DNA from: Blumeriella jaapii
Taxonomy: Eukaryota; Ascomycota; Leotiomycetes; Helotiales; Drepanopezizaceae
Assembly (NCBI GenBank): GCA_009599575.1
Contig: VWND01000019.1
Span: 1 to 64,000 of the forward strand
DNA length: 64,000 nucleotides
Reading direction: 5' to 3'
The notes beneath the pieces were generated by a model. That model was given only the letters and a program-made list of their open reading frames with translations, had not been told where the DNA came from and did not search any database. Positions 37,170 through 50,447 of the stretch are shown piece after piece. The translations under genes and the position numbers were made by a program. Each line of letters opens with the position of its first letter. The stretch's first letter is position 1.

Positions 37170-40100
37170 TTTTATTTCAAATAATATACGTAGTCGTTTT
37201 TAATTACGACCAAAATAAAACATAATTCCAATAAATGCAATTTAATTTATTTTATAATTTAAAAACTAATTAATCAAAAACCGAACTTTTTAATTTTATA
37301 CTTCTTCGGTTTTTTAACCCGTTTTTAGCTTTTTTACTATTGGCTTTTGCGGAAAAATAGCGTTTCGCTTATTATTTAAATTATTTTGTTTATTTTGCTT
37401 TTTTAAAAAATGGCTCGATAAAATATTAATCGAAATATCGTTTAGATTTACGAACGTTCTGATAGCTTTTTCGTCGATAATATTATTAAGCGTCGCCGCG
37501 ACGGATGCTTTCTACGATTTTTTTTCGTAAATAATAAATTCTAGCTTTTAAACGTGGTTTTACGTTTTGCAAAAAGCGTTAAAAAATTTTATATTAAAAT
37601 CGTAAAAATAATTAATTAATTCGTCGTAATTGAAACCGATTAACGCTTTTACTTCGCGTAAAACTAATAAATCGGACCACGGTTGTTTACCGACGAATAC
37701 TTTTGAAAAAGCTCCGAAGCTTATAAAAAAAACTATTCTACGGAATAATTCGAAAATAGTCGTTTGCAGTCGAAATCACCGAAAATGCTATAATTGCTTT
37801 CGGCGCAATACAAATAATATCAAATTACTTATCGAATTATCGTTTTCGAAATAGTTTTTGTATTTTTGCGCCGTATAATTATTCGAATAAATTAATATCG
37901 CGCCGTCGGTTTTTTAAATCCTAAATCTGACGAAAACTTTTTGCTTAATCGAAAAGCTAATAAAAGTTATTTTATTTTTTATTCCGTAGCTTTCGGTTTC
38001 GTAATCCGATAAAATAGCCGAGGCCATTGTTTTAAACGCGCTAAAATACAAAAAAGCTGGGCTTTTCTAAATAATTTTAATTAGCTTAGCGTCGTAATAT
38101 AATTGCAAATAAGCTTCGATTATTTTCGAATTATATACGAATGCAAACAAAACGTAATAATCGAAAATAACGTCGGTAAAATTTTCGATTTTTTTTTTTT
38201 TTTAAAAATCGGCGATATCGAATTTTGTAATTATAATACGGTCGGAACTAGCGAAACCTAAAACGATCGGAACGTTAGAATATATTATAAAACGGCAGTT
38301 TCTAAAATTCCGAATAATTAAAACAGCGAAGTAAAAGCCGGGGTGCATTTTAAAAACTTGTTAAATAAAATTGTAAAGCATATTAGCGAAAAAAGCTGTA
38401 AGCGCTTTTTAAATTTTAACTAATCGAAAATAATATTTATATATAATTATTTTTTTTTTTATAAAATATAACAATAGCTTATTTTTTCCGTTGTAAGATT
38501 TTACGTAATTAACGAATTCGCAGTTTAATTCGAATAAACTCTGAAAAACACTTTCGGTTAAAAAGCTAAAAAAGTCGGCTTTTAAAAATATTCGCTGCTT
38601 TTATTTTTTTACGTTTTAATCGAGCTTCGTAATCGCGCTGAATATTTTAAAATTTATTTTAAAATTTACGTAACCTAAATAAACTTTAATACGCGCTTAA
38701 ATAATTTTCGTAATTTTTCGTCGAAACATAAATTAATTATTAAAATTAATTTCGAATACATCGTAGTTCGAATTTTTAATAATAGCGAATCGATCAGCGA
38801 AGCCGATAACGTTAATTTTTTTTATAATTAAATCGCAGTACGCCGCGTAATAACATACGTAAAAATAACAAAATTTGCCGTTTTTTTTAACGTTAACGTT
38901 ATTCGTAAAAACGAAATTAAAAAATCGAAGTTTCTTAACGAAAAAAAGCTCGAATAAAAACGGATTATCGTTTTTAAAAGTTTTTTTTATTTGCTTTAGC
39001 GTATTATATTTGCAATTTTCCGAAAAAAGCTTAATTTAATTTTCGTTCGAAGCAAAAAAAAAAAAGCTGACAGATTTATTTAGCTTTTATATAAAAATGT
39101 CGAAATAAAACTTTTAAATTATTTCGTCGTCGAAAGCGAAAATTTTAAACAGAATAATTTAATTTTATATTTTTTATATATATTTTTTCCGCGATAATTT
39201 CGATATTTTTTTTTAAGCTTTTTCGGTCGAATCGTATAATAATCGAGATTTTAAATACTTTTATTAAAATCTGAAATATTAGCAGTTCGACGTTTTTAAA
39301 TATAACAAACGTTTTTAATATTTGCGTATTTAATTTCGAAAAATTAAATTTAAAATCGTTTAAATTTTTTTTTTTTTCGGAATGCCGGCGTTTTTTAAAT
39401 TTGATTTCGTAAAATCGTCGCGTTTTTTATTAATTAATTTAAAAGCTATAGCTCGGCGTCGATTTCCGGCTGTTTTTATTCGCGGTGCCTTTTTTTTTAG
39501 CGACGCGAATAGTTTTTTCTTCCGAATAAAAAAAATTTCGGAAATATCGGCGCGTTTTTCTACGTTTTTTATTTTTATTTTTTTCGAAATTATTTTTATA
39601 AATATAATAAATTTTTTATATTCGAATAAGCGGTTATTTATTATTACGCTTTTAATTTCGTTTTCGAATTCGTTTTCGATAATTAAAAATAAAAATCGCC
39701 GAGTTATTTTAGCTGCTTTGAAAATATTAATTGCTACCGCGTATATTTTTTCGAACTAAACGAAAATAATATTAGCTTTTTCGTTTTTTTCGTCGTTGTA
39801 AATTTAAAATATCGAAATAGCGTCGTTTTTTTTTTTTCGATATAAAAATATCGTATTTAACGACGCTTAATCTTTTGTTTTAAAAAAAAATCAAATTTAA
39901 AATTTCGCAGCCGATTAAAATTTCTTTTAGCGATTATATAACGTCGTCGATCAGTTTGCAAACAGCTGTAAAAAAGCTTATAAATCTGCGGACTTTTAAA
40001 TTATTAATTTTTAAAATTTGCGCTTTAAAAATATAAGCGTTTAATATCCAGACTTTTTTTTTAATAAAAATAATAGTTTCGAAAAAGCGAACGAAATGCC

Positions 40101-41095
40101 GAAATAAAATAACACCGATAATTTTACTGAAAACGTATTTTTAAATGTTTTTTCTTCGTTAATTTAACAAAAAGCGTAAAATTCGGTTTGTTATTTTTTT
40201 TTTATTATTTCGAACTTTTCGTGCTTCGGCGAAAGTTTTTAAAGCGTTATCGTAATTCAGCAGGAATTTGTCGTAATTAAAGCTTTTGCGAATAAATTCA
40301 ACTTTAATAAAACTTTTGTAATCGAATAAAAATTCGTTAACGTTTTTAATTATTATATCGAATTGTTTTATAAATATTTTTACGAAAGCTGCTTATTAAT
40401 TTAAAATAACGGCATTATATACTTATTTAAATTCGAAAAAATTACGTATAATAATTTCGTTTTAAAATAAATTAAAAATAAGCTTGCCAGATTTAACAAC
40501 GCTTTGCTTAAAAAACGATATAATATCGATAAGTTTATTAATCGGAAAAGTATATTATATTTATTAAAAAGTAAATAGAAAAAAATACGAAAATTATAAA
40601 ATATTTGTATTTAAAAATCACGGGAATCCGTATGCTGTTTTTCTAATAAATTATAATTGTTTAGGTAAGCATTCGTTTAAAACAACGAAAAAAATAAATA
40701 ATACAAAAAATAGCAAATAATAAAATATATAAAAAATAGTTTTCGCAAAATATGCGAACGGTATAAATATAACAAATATACGGCTTAAATATATATAAAG
40801 CTTTTGTTTTGATAAACAAAAGTATAGTCAAACAAAAAAAAATATAATAAATGTTTTAAATAATATAAAAAAAAGTTTTAAAAATAAATAGTATATATTA
40901 AAATAAAAATAATAAAATAGCATATAATAAAAAAAAAAACAATAAATAACAAAAACAATAAAACAATTAATAAATAATTTTATATATACTTTTTTTTTTT
41001 CGGTTATAAATGGAATCACGACTTAAATTATGCTTTCAGCAGCGGGATCGTCGTTCGGCTGTTTCCAGATTTTTCCAGAAAGTTTTTTTTTTTAG
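37170..41095 (-). pseudogene. Element B copy 2, extra region after integrase (unknown)
   Basis: About 3.9 kb between the integrase and the 3' LTR. The minus strand has long coherent stretches broken by RIP-type stops. Examples are 39030-40250 (with EARKVRNNKKK, KAAKITRRFLFLIIE and KRADISEIFFIRKKK), 38450-38960 (YCDLIIKKINVIGF and following) and 37330-37720 (GKQPWSDLLVLREVKALIGF; NLNDISINILSSHFLKKQNK). No domain is recognisable to me. The part at about 40400-41080 is almost pure A+T. Plus-strand frames at 37630-37854 and 39382-39759 are likely shadows. This may be one or two additional sense-strand genes or an old insertion inside the family; the shared part is also in copy 1. Confidence 0.45.
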
Positions 41096-41099
41096 AAAT

Positions 41100-44000
41100 A
41101 TAATCGTTTTAATCGAAATCGTCGTCGGAATCGCTGAAATCGAAATCGCTATTTAAATCAAAATCCAAAAGATAGATTTGCTGGTTTTTTCTATAAAATC
41201 GCTTTAACCGATTGGCGGCGAACGTTTTTTTCAATTTTGTTTTATCGAATTTCGTAAATTTGTAATAGCTTTTATTTAATTCGGCTTCGCATATTTCGTA
41301 AAATCCGAGTTATTTATAATTAAGCTTAATATCGGCCGATTTATTAATAGCGCGCTAAACGTCGTAAACCAAAACCAGATTTCCTTTTTTAATTAGCGTT
41401 TTTTTTAAAATTTTGGTTTTATTTCAAACTTTTTTAGCCGTTTTTTTATACTTTTTCTTTTTTAAAATTATTTTTTTTATATTTATATCGCGGTAATTTA
41501 ATTATTTAAATTTTATTATTAATAAATCTGTTTTCGTTTTTATTTTAACCACGTTATAAAACTTTTATACAAGCTATTTTGTTTTCAAAAGTAATCGAGC
41601 GTTTTTGCCGTATTAAATAAAAAATAAAATTATTTTAATAAAAGCGTATATATATATGCGCATAATAAAAAGCATTTTCGAAAATTTCCGCGATTAACGC
41701 TTATAGCTTTTTCGAATAGCTTTTAAAAAGCCGTCGAAAATATTTTTATAGCTTCGTTTAACGGATCCGTTGCTTTTCGAATTATAAACTGAAATTTAAA
41801 TACGCTGGATTTCGTATTTTTTTATAAAAGTTTCGATAACGCTTTTGTTTTCGAATTTATTATCGACGTTTAATTTGCTAAATAAACCGTATCGATATAC
41901 AACGTTTTTTTAAAAAAAAGTCGCTATAATTTCGGAAATAGCGTTTCGAAAAAGTCGCTTTTCAAATTATTCGAATAAATCGTTAATAGCGAATACGAAG
42001 TATATATATCCGCGATCGGTGATCGGTACGCGTATAACGTCGAAGTTAATTTTTTTTTAAATTTCAAAAGATTATATCGGATATAATAAATTCTTTTTTC
42101 GGCCAAGCTTTCGTTTTTAATAAAAAATGCAGCTTTTAACGAAAGTTTTACAATTTTCGAAGCATTTTTTTTATTAAAAATCGTTTTTAATTCGGTAATA
42201 AATAGCTTTAGCTTTTTTATAAAACATTTTTTCGTAGGTTTTTTTTATAATTTAAAATTTATTAATTTTATTATTTATTATTAAGCGTTTTTGATATATA
42301 TTGTTTTTTATTTTATACAGCTTTTTATCGGCTAAAATATAATCGAAAGCCTGGTTTTTAAATAATTTAAACTAATAATTTAGCACGGTAAATAATTTAA
42401 ACAAAATAGTTAAATAATATACGATTAAATAAAAATCTTCGGTTTCGTAATTATCGATCAAAAATTTATTTTTTTCGCTAATCGGCTTATTCCGATCGTT
42501 TTCGATTAAATTTATTCGCGGTGCCAATCGAAATAATAACGCGAATGCTTTTTCGGTCCGAAAATTAATATTTTTTATTCGCAATACCAGCCGAAATAAT
42601 AACGCGAATAATTTTGGCTTTATAAAACCCAAAGCACAGATAACGAAGCAGCCGATTTCGTTAGCAATTTATTCGTTAATATTTTATTCGTTTTATTTAG
42701 CGAAATTAAACGGATAAAAGCGTTTTTGTTTAAAAAAGCCGTTTGCCGCTGTATTAATTGTTTTTTGATATATTTGATTTCGAAGTTTATAAACCGCATT
42801 TAAGCTATTTAATTAATAACGAGCGCTTTTGATAAATTATTAGCTTTTTCGTTCAGTTAATCGATAAAAATTTTCGCGTTTGTTTTTAAAATAAAATATA
42901 CGTCGTACAGCTCGTTTTTTATTTTTTTTATTATTTTAAAAGCGCCTCGATATTTTCGTTTAATAATATCGTAGCGTGCTTTCGCGGAAAATTATAAGCC
43001 GCTTTCGAATCGTAAAAAATGCCGTTTTTTGTTTTTATCGATTTGTTATAATACAGCTTTTTAACCGAAAATATTAGCGTCGATAATTAAAATAATCTTT
43101 TCTGCGTTTGAGTTATAATCGATCCGTATAAACGATAGGGCCGATAAAAAGTCGTTTTTAAAAATTTTTATAATTTTGCTTTATTTTTTTTCCTAAACAA
43201 AATCGATTTTTTTTTTTATCGTAACGTAAATAAATACAGCTTTTTGAAAAAAATTTTTGATTTAATTGCGATAATAAATAATAACGTTAATAAACGCTTT
43301 AGCTTCGGTAATATTTTTATATTTTTTTTATTCGCATATTTTTTTAATTTTTTTTCGTTGAAAATAGCGGCCAGCGTTATTAATTATATAGCCAACGATA
43401 TTTATTTCGGATATACAAAATTTTAATCGAAAGCCAATAATAGCTTTGGCTTTTTCGAAGCAGATTATAATTTTATCGATATTTTAAATATATTTTATTA
43501 TATAGCGTCGAATTTTAAAAAGAATTTTTTTATTATTATAATATAATTTAAGGCTTTTTATTTTAACGTCGTTAACGTAAAAAAAAATAATATTAAAAAT
43601 GCAAATTATAAAGATTTTGTATACGATTTTTATAAATTAAACAATTAAATTAATAGCTCCTATAAGTATTTTCGTTATACGCAATAAATCGATTAAAATT
43701 TAAATTGCCGTTATATTTCGAAATCGTAAATTAAGTATTAAATAATCGTAGCCGGAAAACAGATCGAAAAAAAGCGATTATTAGTTTTGCGAATTCGTTT
43801 GAAAATTAATCGACGTTGAATAGCATATTAGCGTTTCGTATCGTTATTTTGTTTATTTCGACGATTGCGATAATAAATTTATAAATGCTTTTTTTTTTTT
43901 CGCAATAATAAATTATTTGTTTTTATATAAGCCGTGGCAAAATTCGAAGATTTTTTGTTTAATTCGTTTTTTTAGCATTTCGACTATTTTATTCTGAAAA

Positions 44001-45780
44001 GCTTTAAGAACTGAAAAAGTTTTTTTTTGCCAGGCTTCGTAAAATACGGTTTTAATATCGATATAAAACGTAACGTTAAAGCTGAATTGGCTTATTTTAA
44101 TAAAATCGAAAATTATAACTTTTTTTCGATTGCGTAAGATTTCGTACAAAATCCTTTTTTTTTTTTAGCAAAAATTGAATTTCGATTATTAAATTATTAA
44201 ATTGTTTTTTTGTAAATCGGTTGTTAAATAATAAGCTGAAAAATCGGCCGGTAATAAATTTTTCGAATTCGTCGTTAACTAATTAAAATAGTTTTATTAT
44301 TTTATTTTTTTCAAACCAATCGTTTATTTTTTCGGAAATATTTCTATCGGATTCGCTAAAATTTACGAATCGTATTTTATCAGCTTTGCGCTTGTAAAAA
44401 ATATTAATATTAATACAAAATAATAAAATATATAAATCGGATTTGTTTAATACAAAAACGAAATCTTCGGAATTTTTATTTTCGAATTAATAATTAAAAA
44501 TATTAATATTAGCCAATTTTATTCGCGATGCTATTTCGATTAATAACGTAAATACTTTTGGCTAAGTATTTTCCAAGTTTTATTATAATTCAGCGTTTAT
44601 TTTGAAATCAAAGCCGGCTATTCGTTTTTCGATAAAACGTCGATTAAAAAGATTTTATCGCCGGCGACGGTGATTTGATTTTAAAAAAACCGGTTCCAAT
44701 TCCAAAAAAAGACTTTTATCTAGCCGTTTTCGGTATATTTAAAACTGACGAAACTTTCCAAGATTTAAAGCATTTCAAAAATAATAAAATAAAAGTATTT
44801 TTTTATTATTAAAAAGTTTTTATAAATAATAATACTTTTAATATCGATTTTTTATTTCGTATAATTTTATTAAATTTAATAATATTTTTATTAACGGTCG
44901 TATAAATTATTCGTTTATCGGTAATAATCGGAATATTATTAATTTCGGCTGTTTTTTAATTTATATAATTAACTTCGGCTTTATTATCGAATAAAGCGAA
45001 AACGGTCGTATTTTTTTCAAGCATAGTTTTTATTTTTAAAACTTTTATAACCGTATAAAAACAGTTTCGTCGTTTTGACTTTTGGGTTTTTATAGCAAAA
45101 GCTAAAAGGCTGATTTTTTCCGATGATTTTTTATTATCGGCTAAATTAACTGCGGTATTATAAATTTTTTTTTAGTTTTTTTTCAATTTAAAATCGTTTT
45201 TTTTTCGAATAATTTTAATTTTTTCGTTTTTTTTTAATACAGAAATTTATTTGTTAATAACTTTGTCGAATTTCTTTTTTATGCTAAATAAATCGCTGAA
45301 TTTCAATTTAATTTTTTGTTTTATAATTTTTTTAATAGCTTTATCGACGGCTTCGAAGCTAATATATTTATCGATTTATTTTTCGCTTCATATTAATAAT
45401 AAGCGCTTAAAAGCTAATACTTTTTAAATAATTTAAATCGAAGTATCGGTATCGATATTTTTTATATCGTCGTTAATTTTTTCTATTATAAGCGTTTTTC
45501 TGATAATTTTATCGGATTTTTTTTAAATTTCAAAATCTTTTTTCCTTTCGATTTTAACGTTTTTTTTTATATTAATTGGTTTGGCGAATAAAACAAAAGC
45601 ATTTTGCTTTTTTATAATTCGCTGGTTTAATTATGCAGCTATAATATTTGCAGATGCGATAATTGTATTAGCAATATATATATTTGTTTTTTATTTATAT
45701 ATTTAAATTTTATTTACGTTAAAATAAAAGTTTTTTTTTTAATTAATACGTTTTTTAAAATATTTTTTTTTTATTAATAA
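41100..45780 (-). pseudogene. Element B copy 2 pol (protease, RT, RNase H, integrase)
   Basis: Collinear with 18495-23150. The best open piece is 43913-44149 (RT start: IIFDFIKISQFSFNVTFYID; KKRIKQKIFEFCHGLYKNK). The RT catalytic motif reads YVND (Asp to Asn) at about 43590-43600. The thumb and connection lie at about 43200-43500 (FCISEINIVGYIINNAGR; NITEAKAFINVIIYYRN). RNase H lies at about 42700-43000. The integrase segment SVYNSKSNGSVKRSYKNIFD is at about 41765-41830, and the C-terminal part VLVYDVQRAINKSADIKL at about 41315-41370. The tail is Asp/Ser-rich. Plus-strand frames such as 43244-43426 are shadows. The Gag boundary is approximate. Confidence 0.78.
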
Positions 45781-47190
45781 AAATCGTTTTCGTATTTTTT
45801 TTGTTTTTTAAGCAGTCGTTCCATTCCGTACCTTTTACTTTTAAGCGAATAATATTTAACCAGTTTTAATTTTTAACTTTGTTAAAAAAGCTTATTTTTG
45901 TTTTCGTCGGTCCGAAGCAAATCGCTCCGTATTTATTAATATAACAAATTTTATTATTTATATAAAAATTAAATATTTTGTATTTAAAACGAATATAAGA
46001 TTTTTTGTAATAAATTTTTTTATTATTATAGAATTTATATTTAAAACCACGGAATCTGTTTTGATAATTATTTTTATTATTTTAATAGCCGCGATTTTGG
46101 TTTCCGCATTGGTTTTTTTTTTTTTTTTGATAATCGTTATTATAATTAATATTTCGCTGATTTTGATCGCTAATACAAAAAGGTTGTTATTGGACAGTTA
46201 TTACTTTTACGATAGCTTAGCGAAGCTGATCGCTTCGAGCATTTTAAAAAAAATAGTTATTATAAAAGCTATTTTAATCGTTTTTATTATTTGAATTAAC
46301 GTAAAAAAGTTTTTTCTGCTACTGCATAAGATTTTCGATTTTGCTTTAAAACTTTTAAATTTTAATATCGGTAAATTTTAATATAAAAGTTTCGATATTT
46401 TTATTAAGCTTTTCCAAGCTAATAAATTTTGCAAAACGATTAAATAATATAATAACTGATTGTTTTTTAGCGATTTCGGTAATTTTTAATAATTGAGTAT
46501 ATTTTTGCATTAAAGCTTCTACGTCTTTTTTATAAATAAAAAAAGGAAATTTTTTTTGATTTATAGCTTCGATAATACGTTCGCTTTGGTTTTGTTTAAA
46601 AACGAATTTTATAAATTTGGAATACTAATCGAAGGTTTTAAGATTTTGTTTATTAATTTTAAAATATTTAATAGTTTTGTTGCGAATGCTAATTAAAAGG
46701 CTAAGTAAAACAATTTTTTTTGCTTAATCTCGTTTAAGATTTTTTTATTAACGAAAACGTTAAAAACTTTCGTATAAATACGATAATAAGTTTTAAGTTT
46801 TTTGGCTTAGCGAATTGTTATAACAAACTATTTAAAAAAAGCGATAGTATCGCGAATTTGCTAACGATCGTGGTTTCGGAATTCCGATTTTAAAACTTTA
46901 ACTAGCTTACGCTAGTTTCGAGCTTTAATAATTTTTTATTTATTTATCGATTTAATAATATTTTTAATGGTTAGGTTATAATAGCAAAAAAATTTATCGA
47001 ATATTTTAGTTTTAAAAATTCCGAAATTCTTACAGGTTTTTTTATATTTTTCGATAAAATCGGTAATATTGGCGCTATTAAATAAGAATGCACCAAAGGA
47101 GCCAAGAAAGGGCATGCGGCCTCGCATAAAAAAACGAAAAGCGTCGTTGTTTATAATATTAGCGAAAATATTAATAAGGTTTGAATTAAA
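45781..47190 (-). pseudogene. Element B copy 2 gag
   Basis: The open N-terminal piece at 46936-47127 (MRGRMPFLGSFGAFLFNSAN, then FIEKYKKTCKNFGI) looks like the capsid start of fungal gypsy elements. A decayed zinc-knuckle region and an ICFGP motif lie at about 45900-46030. Plus-strand frame 46061-46294 is a shadow. The stretch 47190-47898 to the LTR is untranslated leader, where I see no gene. Confidence 0.7.
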
Positions 47191-47898
47191 TAAATAAATG
47201 TTTTTTAAAATTGCAAATTAAAAGTTTTTAATACGAAAGAAATCGTTTTTAATAAATAAGCTATTAAAAAGGTTTTTGTGTTTTCTGAAGGAATTAAATA
47301 AAATAAAATTGCGTCCAAATATTTAAATAACGTATTAAAAAACTTATTTTTTAGTAAATTAACTAAATTAATATAATATTATTATATAATTTACGGTTTC
47401 GATATTTCGTAGCTTAGGCTAATGCACGTATAGCTATTTTTTTATTATTTTTAATAAAAAGCCGCAAATTATAATTATTATAATTATAAAACGCAAAATC
47501 AGAAAGTTGAATTTTCGCTAAGCGTTTGATTAAAAAAAATTTAATTCAAAAAGGCCGAGCGCAGCGGTCGAAGCGTACGAATTAATATTCGATTTATTAT
47601 TTTTAAATAAAAAAGCGATTTTCGAGTTTTAAACTTCGCACGGTTCAGGATTGCCTGATCGTAATTTCAAACGTTTTTAAAATATATTGTATTTTTGTAA
47701 TTTAATAATTATACGCAAAATAAAAAAAGCTATTAAAAGTCTTTTATATAATACAGCTGCGAATAATACTATATAAAAAGTCTTTTAAGCCGTAATAGCG
47801 AAATATCGAAATCGATTTTGATTATAAATTTAAAAAATGCATCGGCGAATATATAAAAACGAAACATCGAAGTTTGAATTTCTGCGTAAATTATCAAA

Positions 47899-48165
47899 TA
47901 TAAAAATAAATAAAAAAACCAGATTAATACGGCCATATATCGGTAAATAAAATAATCTAGGAAATCCTTAGAAAAGATTGAAAAAAAGAAAAAAAAAATA
48001 AATAAAAGTATAAATTGAACTGCGTGCTTATAATATTATTTAAAAGGATGCTTTGCTTTTATATTTGTTAAAAATAATCAGTGGCAGAGGGTTTCGGAAA
48101 GGTTTATGCCTCGATTATAGCTAAAACTACTAATTCCTATTAATACAAAGTATCACCGTTTTACA
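47899..48165 (-). repeat. 5' LTR of element B copy 2
   Basis: 267 bp, pairs with 36903-37169. The minus strand starts TGTAAAACGGTGATA. Confidence 0.88.
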
Positions 48166-49890
48166 ATATAAGTAAAAGTTTTAAAAAGCCCGGGATTTTG
48201 TCGCGCTTAGTTTTTATTCGTATGCAACGATAATTCGAAACGTATTGCTGTATATTTGCTTTTATAATTTTTTAATAATATTTGCGACCGACCAAAAGCT
48301 TTATTTTTTTTATTTTAACATATATTACGCAAAGCTGTTCGTAAATATATCGGATTAAAAAGGTTCGTAGTTCGGAAAGTTTTAAAAGTATTATTAATTT
48401 GCTTTAGAAAAATAATTTGTTTTATCGCAATTAATAATTAAAACTGTAATTGCGGGCCTGCGTTCGCTGCGCTTCGAAAAAAAAAAAGTTTTTATTAATT
48501 TGCAACAAATCGTTTATAATTATATAGCTATATATATCGTATGCGATTACGAAAATTAAATCTGCGGGTTTTTTTATAAATATTTTATTTTTTTCGTTTT
48601 CGCTGTTTTTTTCGAAAAAAATACTATCGTTATCGCGCTTATCGAACGTTATTTTTATAAGCGCTAGCGTAGTTATGCTTTTAGCAGCTATTTTTTTTAA
48701 AATTTGAAAATCTAATTTATCGTTTAAAAGCATCTGCTGCTTTCGAGCTGCTCGCTATCGCGCTTTTAATAAAAAAATGTTTTGATTTTTGCGAAAAAAA
48801 ATATTAGCGAACGTATTAATAATTTCCGACCGATATATAATTGTAAAATAAAAATCGGCGAAAAACTCGGCTTATCGGGCTTATCGGGCCGAAAAATTTT
48901 TAATTATTATAAAGTATTTTAAAACGCGATAATCGGTATATATATATACGTTTTTTTAAACGTTTAACAGCTTCGGCTTATAATTTTTAAAAAAGCGAAA
49001 AATAGCGAAAAGCTTTTTATTATAAATCGGATAATTAAATTCGGCGTCGATTATAATTTTAAAAAAAAAACCGACCGGATAATAAAAATTATTTTTTTGT
49101 AATTATAATAATACGCCAGTTATTATTTTATTAAAAAAATCGGTTTTCAGGCGCGTTTGCTTATAAAAATCGTAATAGCATAAAATAAAAGCATTTAGCA
49201 GGGCTTTGCGCAATGCTTCCTATGCGTTTTTCTGCTTTTTCTCGAATACGAAAAAAACGTTTTTACTTATAAAAGCAGTAAAAAAACGGCAAATGCGATT
49301 ATAGCCGGTTATAAAGCGTTTGTAAAAATTGCAAAAGCTTAAAAAGCTTTATACGCCTCGCATATTCGCTGTATATTGCCAGTTTTTAATAATAGCGATT
49401 TTTTCCGGATTTATTTTAATATTTTAAATATTAATAACGAAACTTAAAAATTTGATTTTCGTAATATTAAATTCGCATTTTTTAATATTAGCTTTTAAAT
49501 CGTATTTTTTTAAAATCGACAAAATTTTTTTAACGTAAATTTTATATTTTAAATTATTCGCGAAATAAATAAAAATATCGTTAAAATACGCCGAGCAGAA
49601 ATTATTCAAATGTTTTATAAAAATATTATTAATAAAGCGTTGAAATATGGCGGGTTTATTAATAAAACCGAACGAAAAAATTTTATATTTATATATGCCG
49701 TATCGAATACGGAAATTAATTAATTTTTTAAACTTTTCGAATATTCGGATTCGATTAAATACTTATTAAATATTAATTTTCGTAAACATTTTGGCCTTAA
49801 TAATTCGCGCTAGCATTTCGTCGATTAAAAGCAAAAAATAAAAATTTTTTTTCGTAAAATCGTTAAGTTTGCGATAATCGATATATAAAC
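48166..49890 (-). pseudogene. Element A pol fragment: RT, RNase H, integrase N-terminus
   Basis: The middle of element A pol, between the insertions of B copy 2 and C copy 2. From 49890 downward on the minus strand it reads YIDYRKLNDFTKKN, the RT palm with YFND at 49577-49588 (second-position Asp to Asn), and KKCEFNITKIKFLSFVI. RNase H begins with LKTDFFNKIITGVL at about 49120-49165. An open piece at 48431-48733 spans the linker toward integrase. The integrase zinc-domain end (CIRIKTKRDKIPGFLK) lies at about 48180-48235. Both edges resume at 57245 and 36902. Confidence 0.85.
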
Positions 49891-50303
49891 TGTAAGGATT
49901 GAAAGGCAGGGAAACACTAGTTCAGATAATAAAGCTCAGATAAGGTTGGGTTGATAGTCAGACTGATTTCTACTTTCTACATCTCTAGTAAAAGGCGTGT
50001 ATAAGTACAAAAGGAGGGATGGAGCCCTCGAAAAAAGTATTTCCCAGGAAACCAGGCGAGCTTCATTTAGTATGCTTTTTCAGCCCCTATCCCGATTTTT
50101 TTTTATCCTTTTTAATATAATCTTAATAACTGGTTTTTTAGCAATTATTCCTATAAAATATTTTATTTAAATGTTATTTTCAGCCTTTATAATACTATCC
50201 GGCCCCTACGGCCTATCCGCAGAAAATATTATTCGAGAGTTAATAAAAGGCAAAGGGTTTTGGCGGATCATCTGATTTATACACGTAATATTGGTTCCTG
50301 ATA
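49891..50303 (-). repeat. 3' LTR of element C copy 2
   Basis: 413 bp, TGTAAGGATTG...TTCCTGATA; the final CA has become TA, a RIP-type change. Confidence 0.92.
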
Positions 50304-50447
50304 TTACCCCTTTTTTTAGGCCTTTGGTTCCCAAAAGCGATTGATTTTTTTATGCGTATGCTTCCGTATATAGCGTGCGTTACGCTTTCGAAATAACGTG
50401 CGGTTTCTTTCGCTTTCGGTCGTGAATTATAGCTGTTTCGTTCGCTT

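Larger units (their letters stand above)
36903..48165 (-). mobile_element. Ty3/gypsy element B, copy 2 (complete, 11.26 kb)
   Basis: Complete copy bounded by 267-bp LTRs and a short repeated target (ATAT at 36899-36902 and 48166-48169). It inserted within the integrase gene of element A, whose frame resumes on both sides. The minus-strand order is 5' LTR, leader, gag, protease, RT, RNase H, integrase, then about 4 kb of additional sequence before the 3' LTR. At 11.3 kb it is long for Ty3/gypsy. It is heavily RIP-mutated. Confidence 0.88.

Noticed and set aside
38780..38880. YCDLIIKKINVIGFADR segment as a LINE reverse transcriptase active site
   Set aside because: The resemblance to a xxADD motif is slight, the second Asp is absent and no flanking LINE motifs were found.
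39382..39759. Plus-strand 125-codon frame after element B integrase
   Set aside because: The minus strand has a longer, more protein-like frame across the same stretch; the plus frame is Phe/Ile-rich as expected of a shadow.
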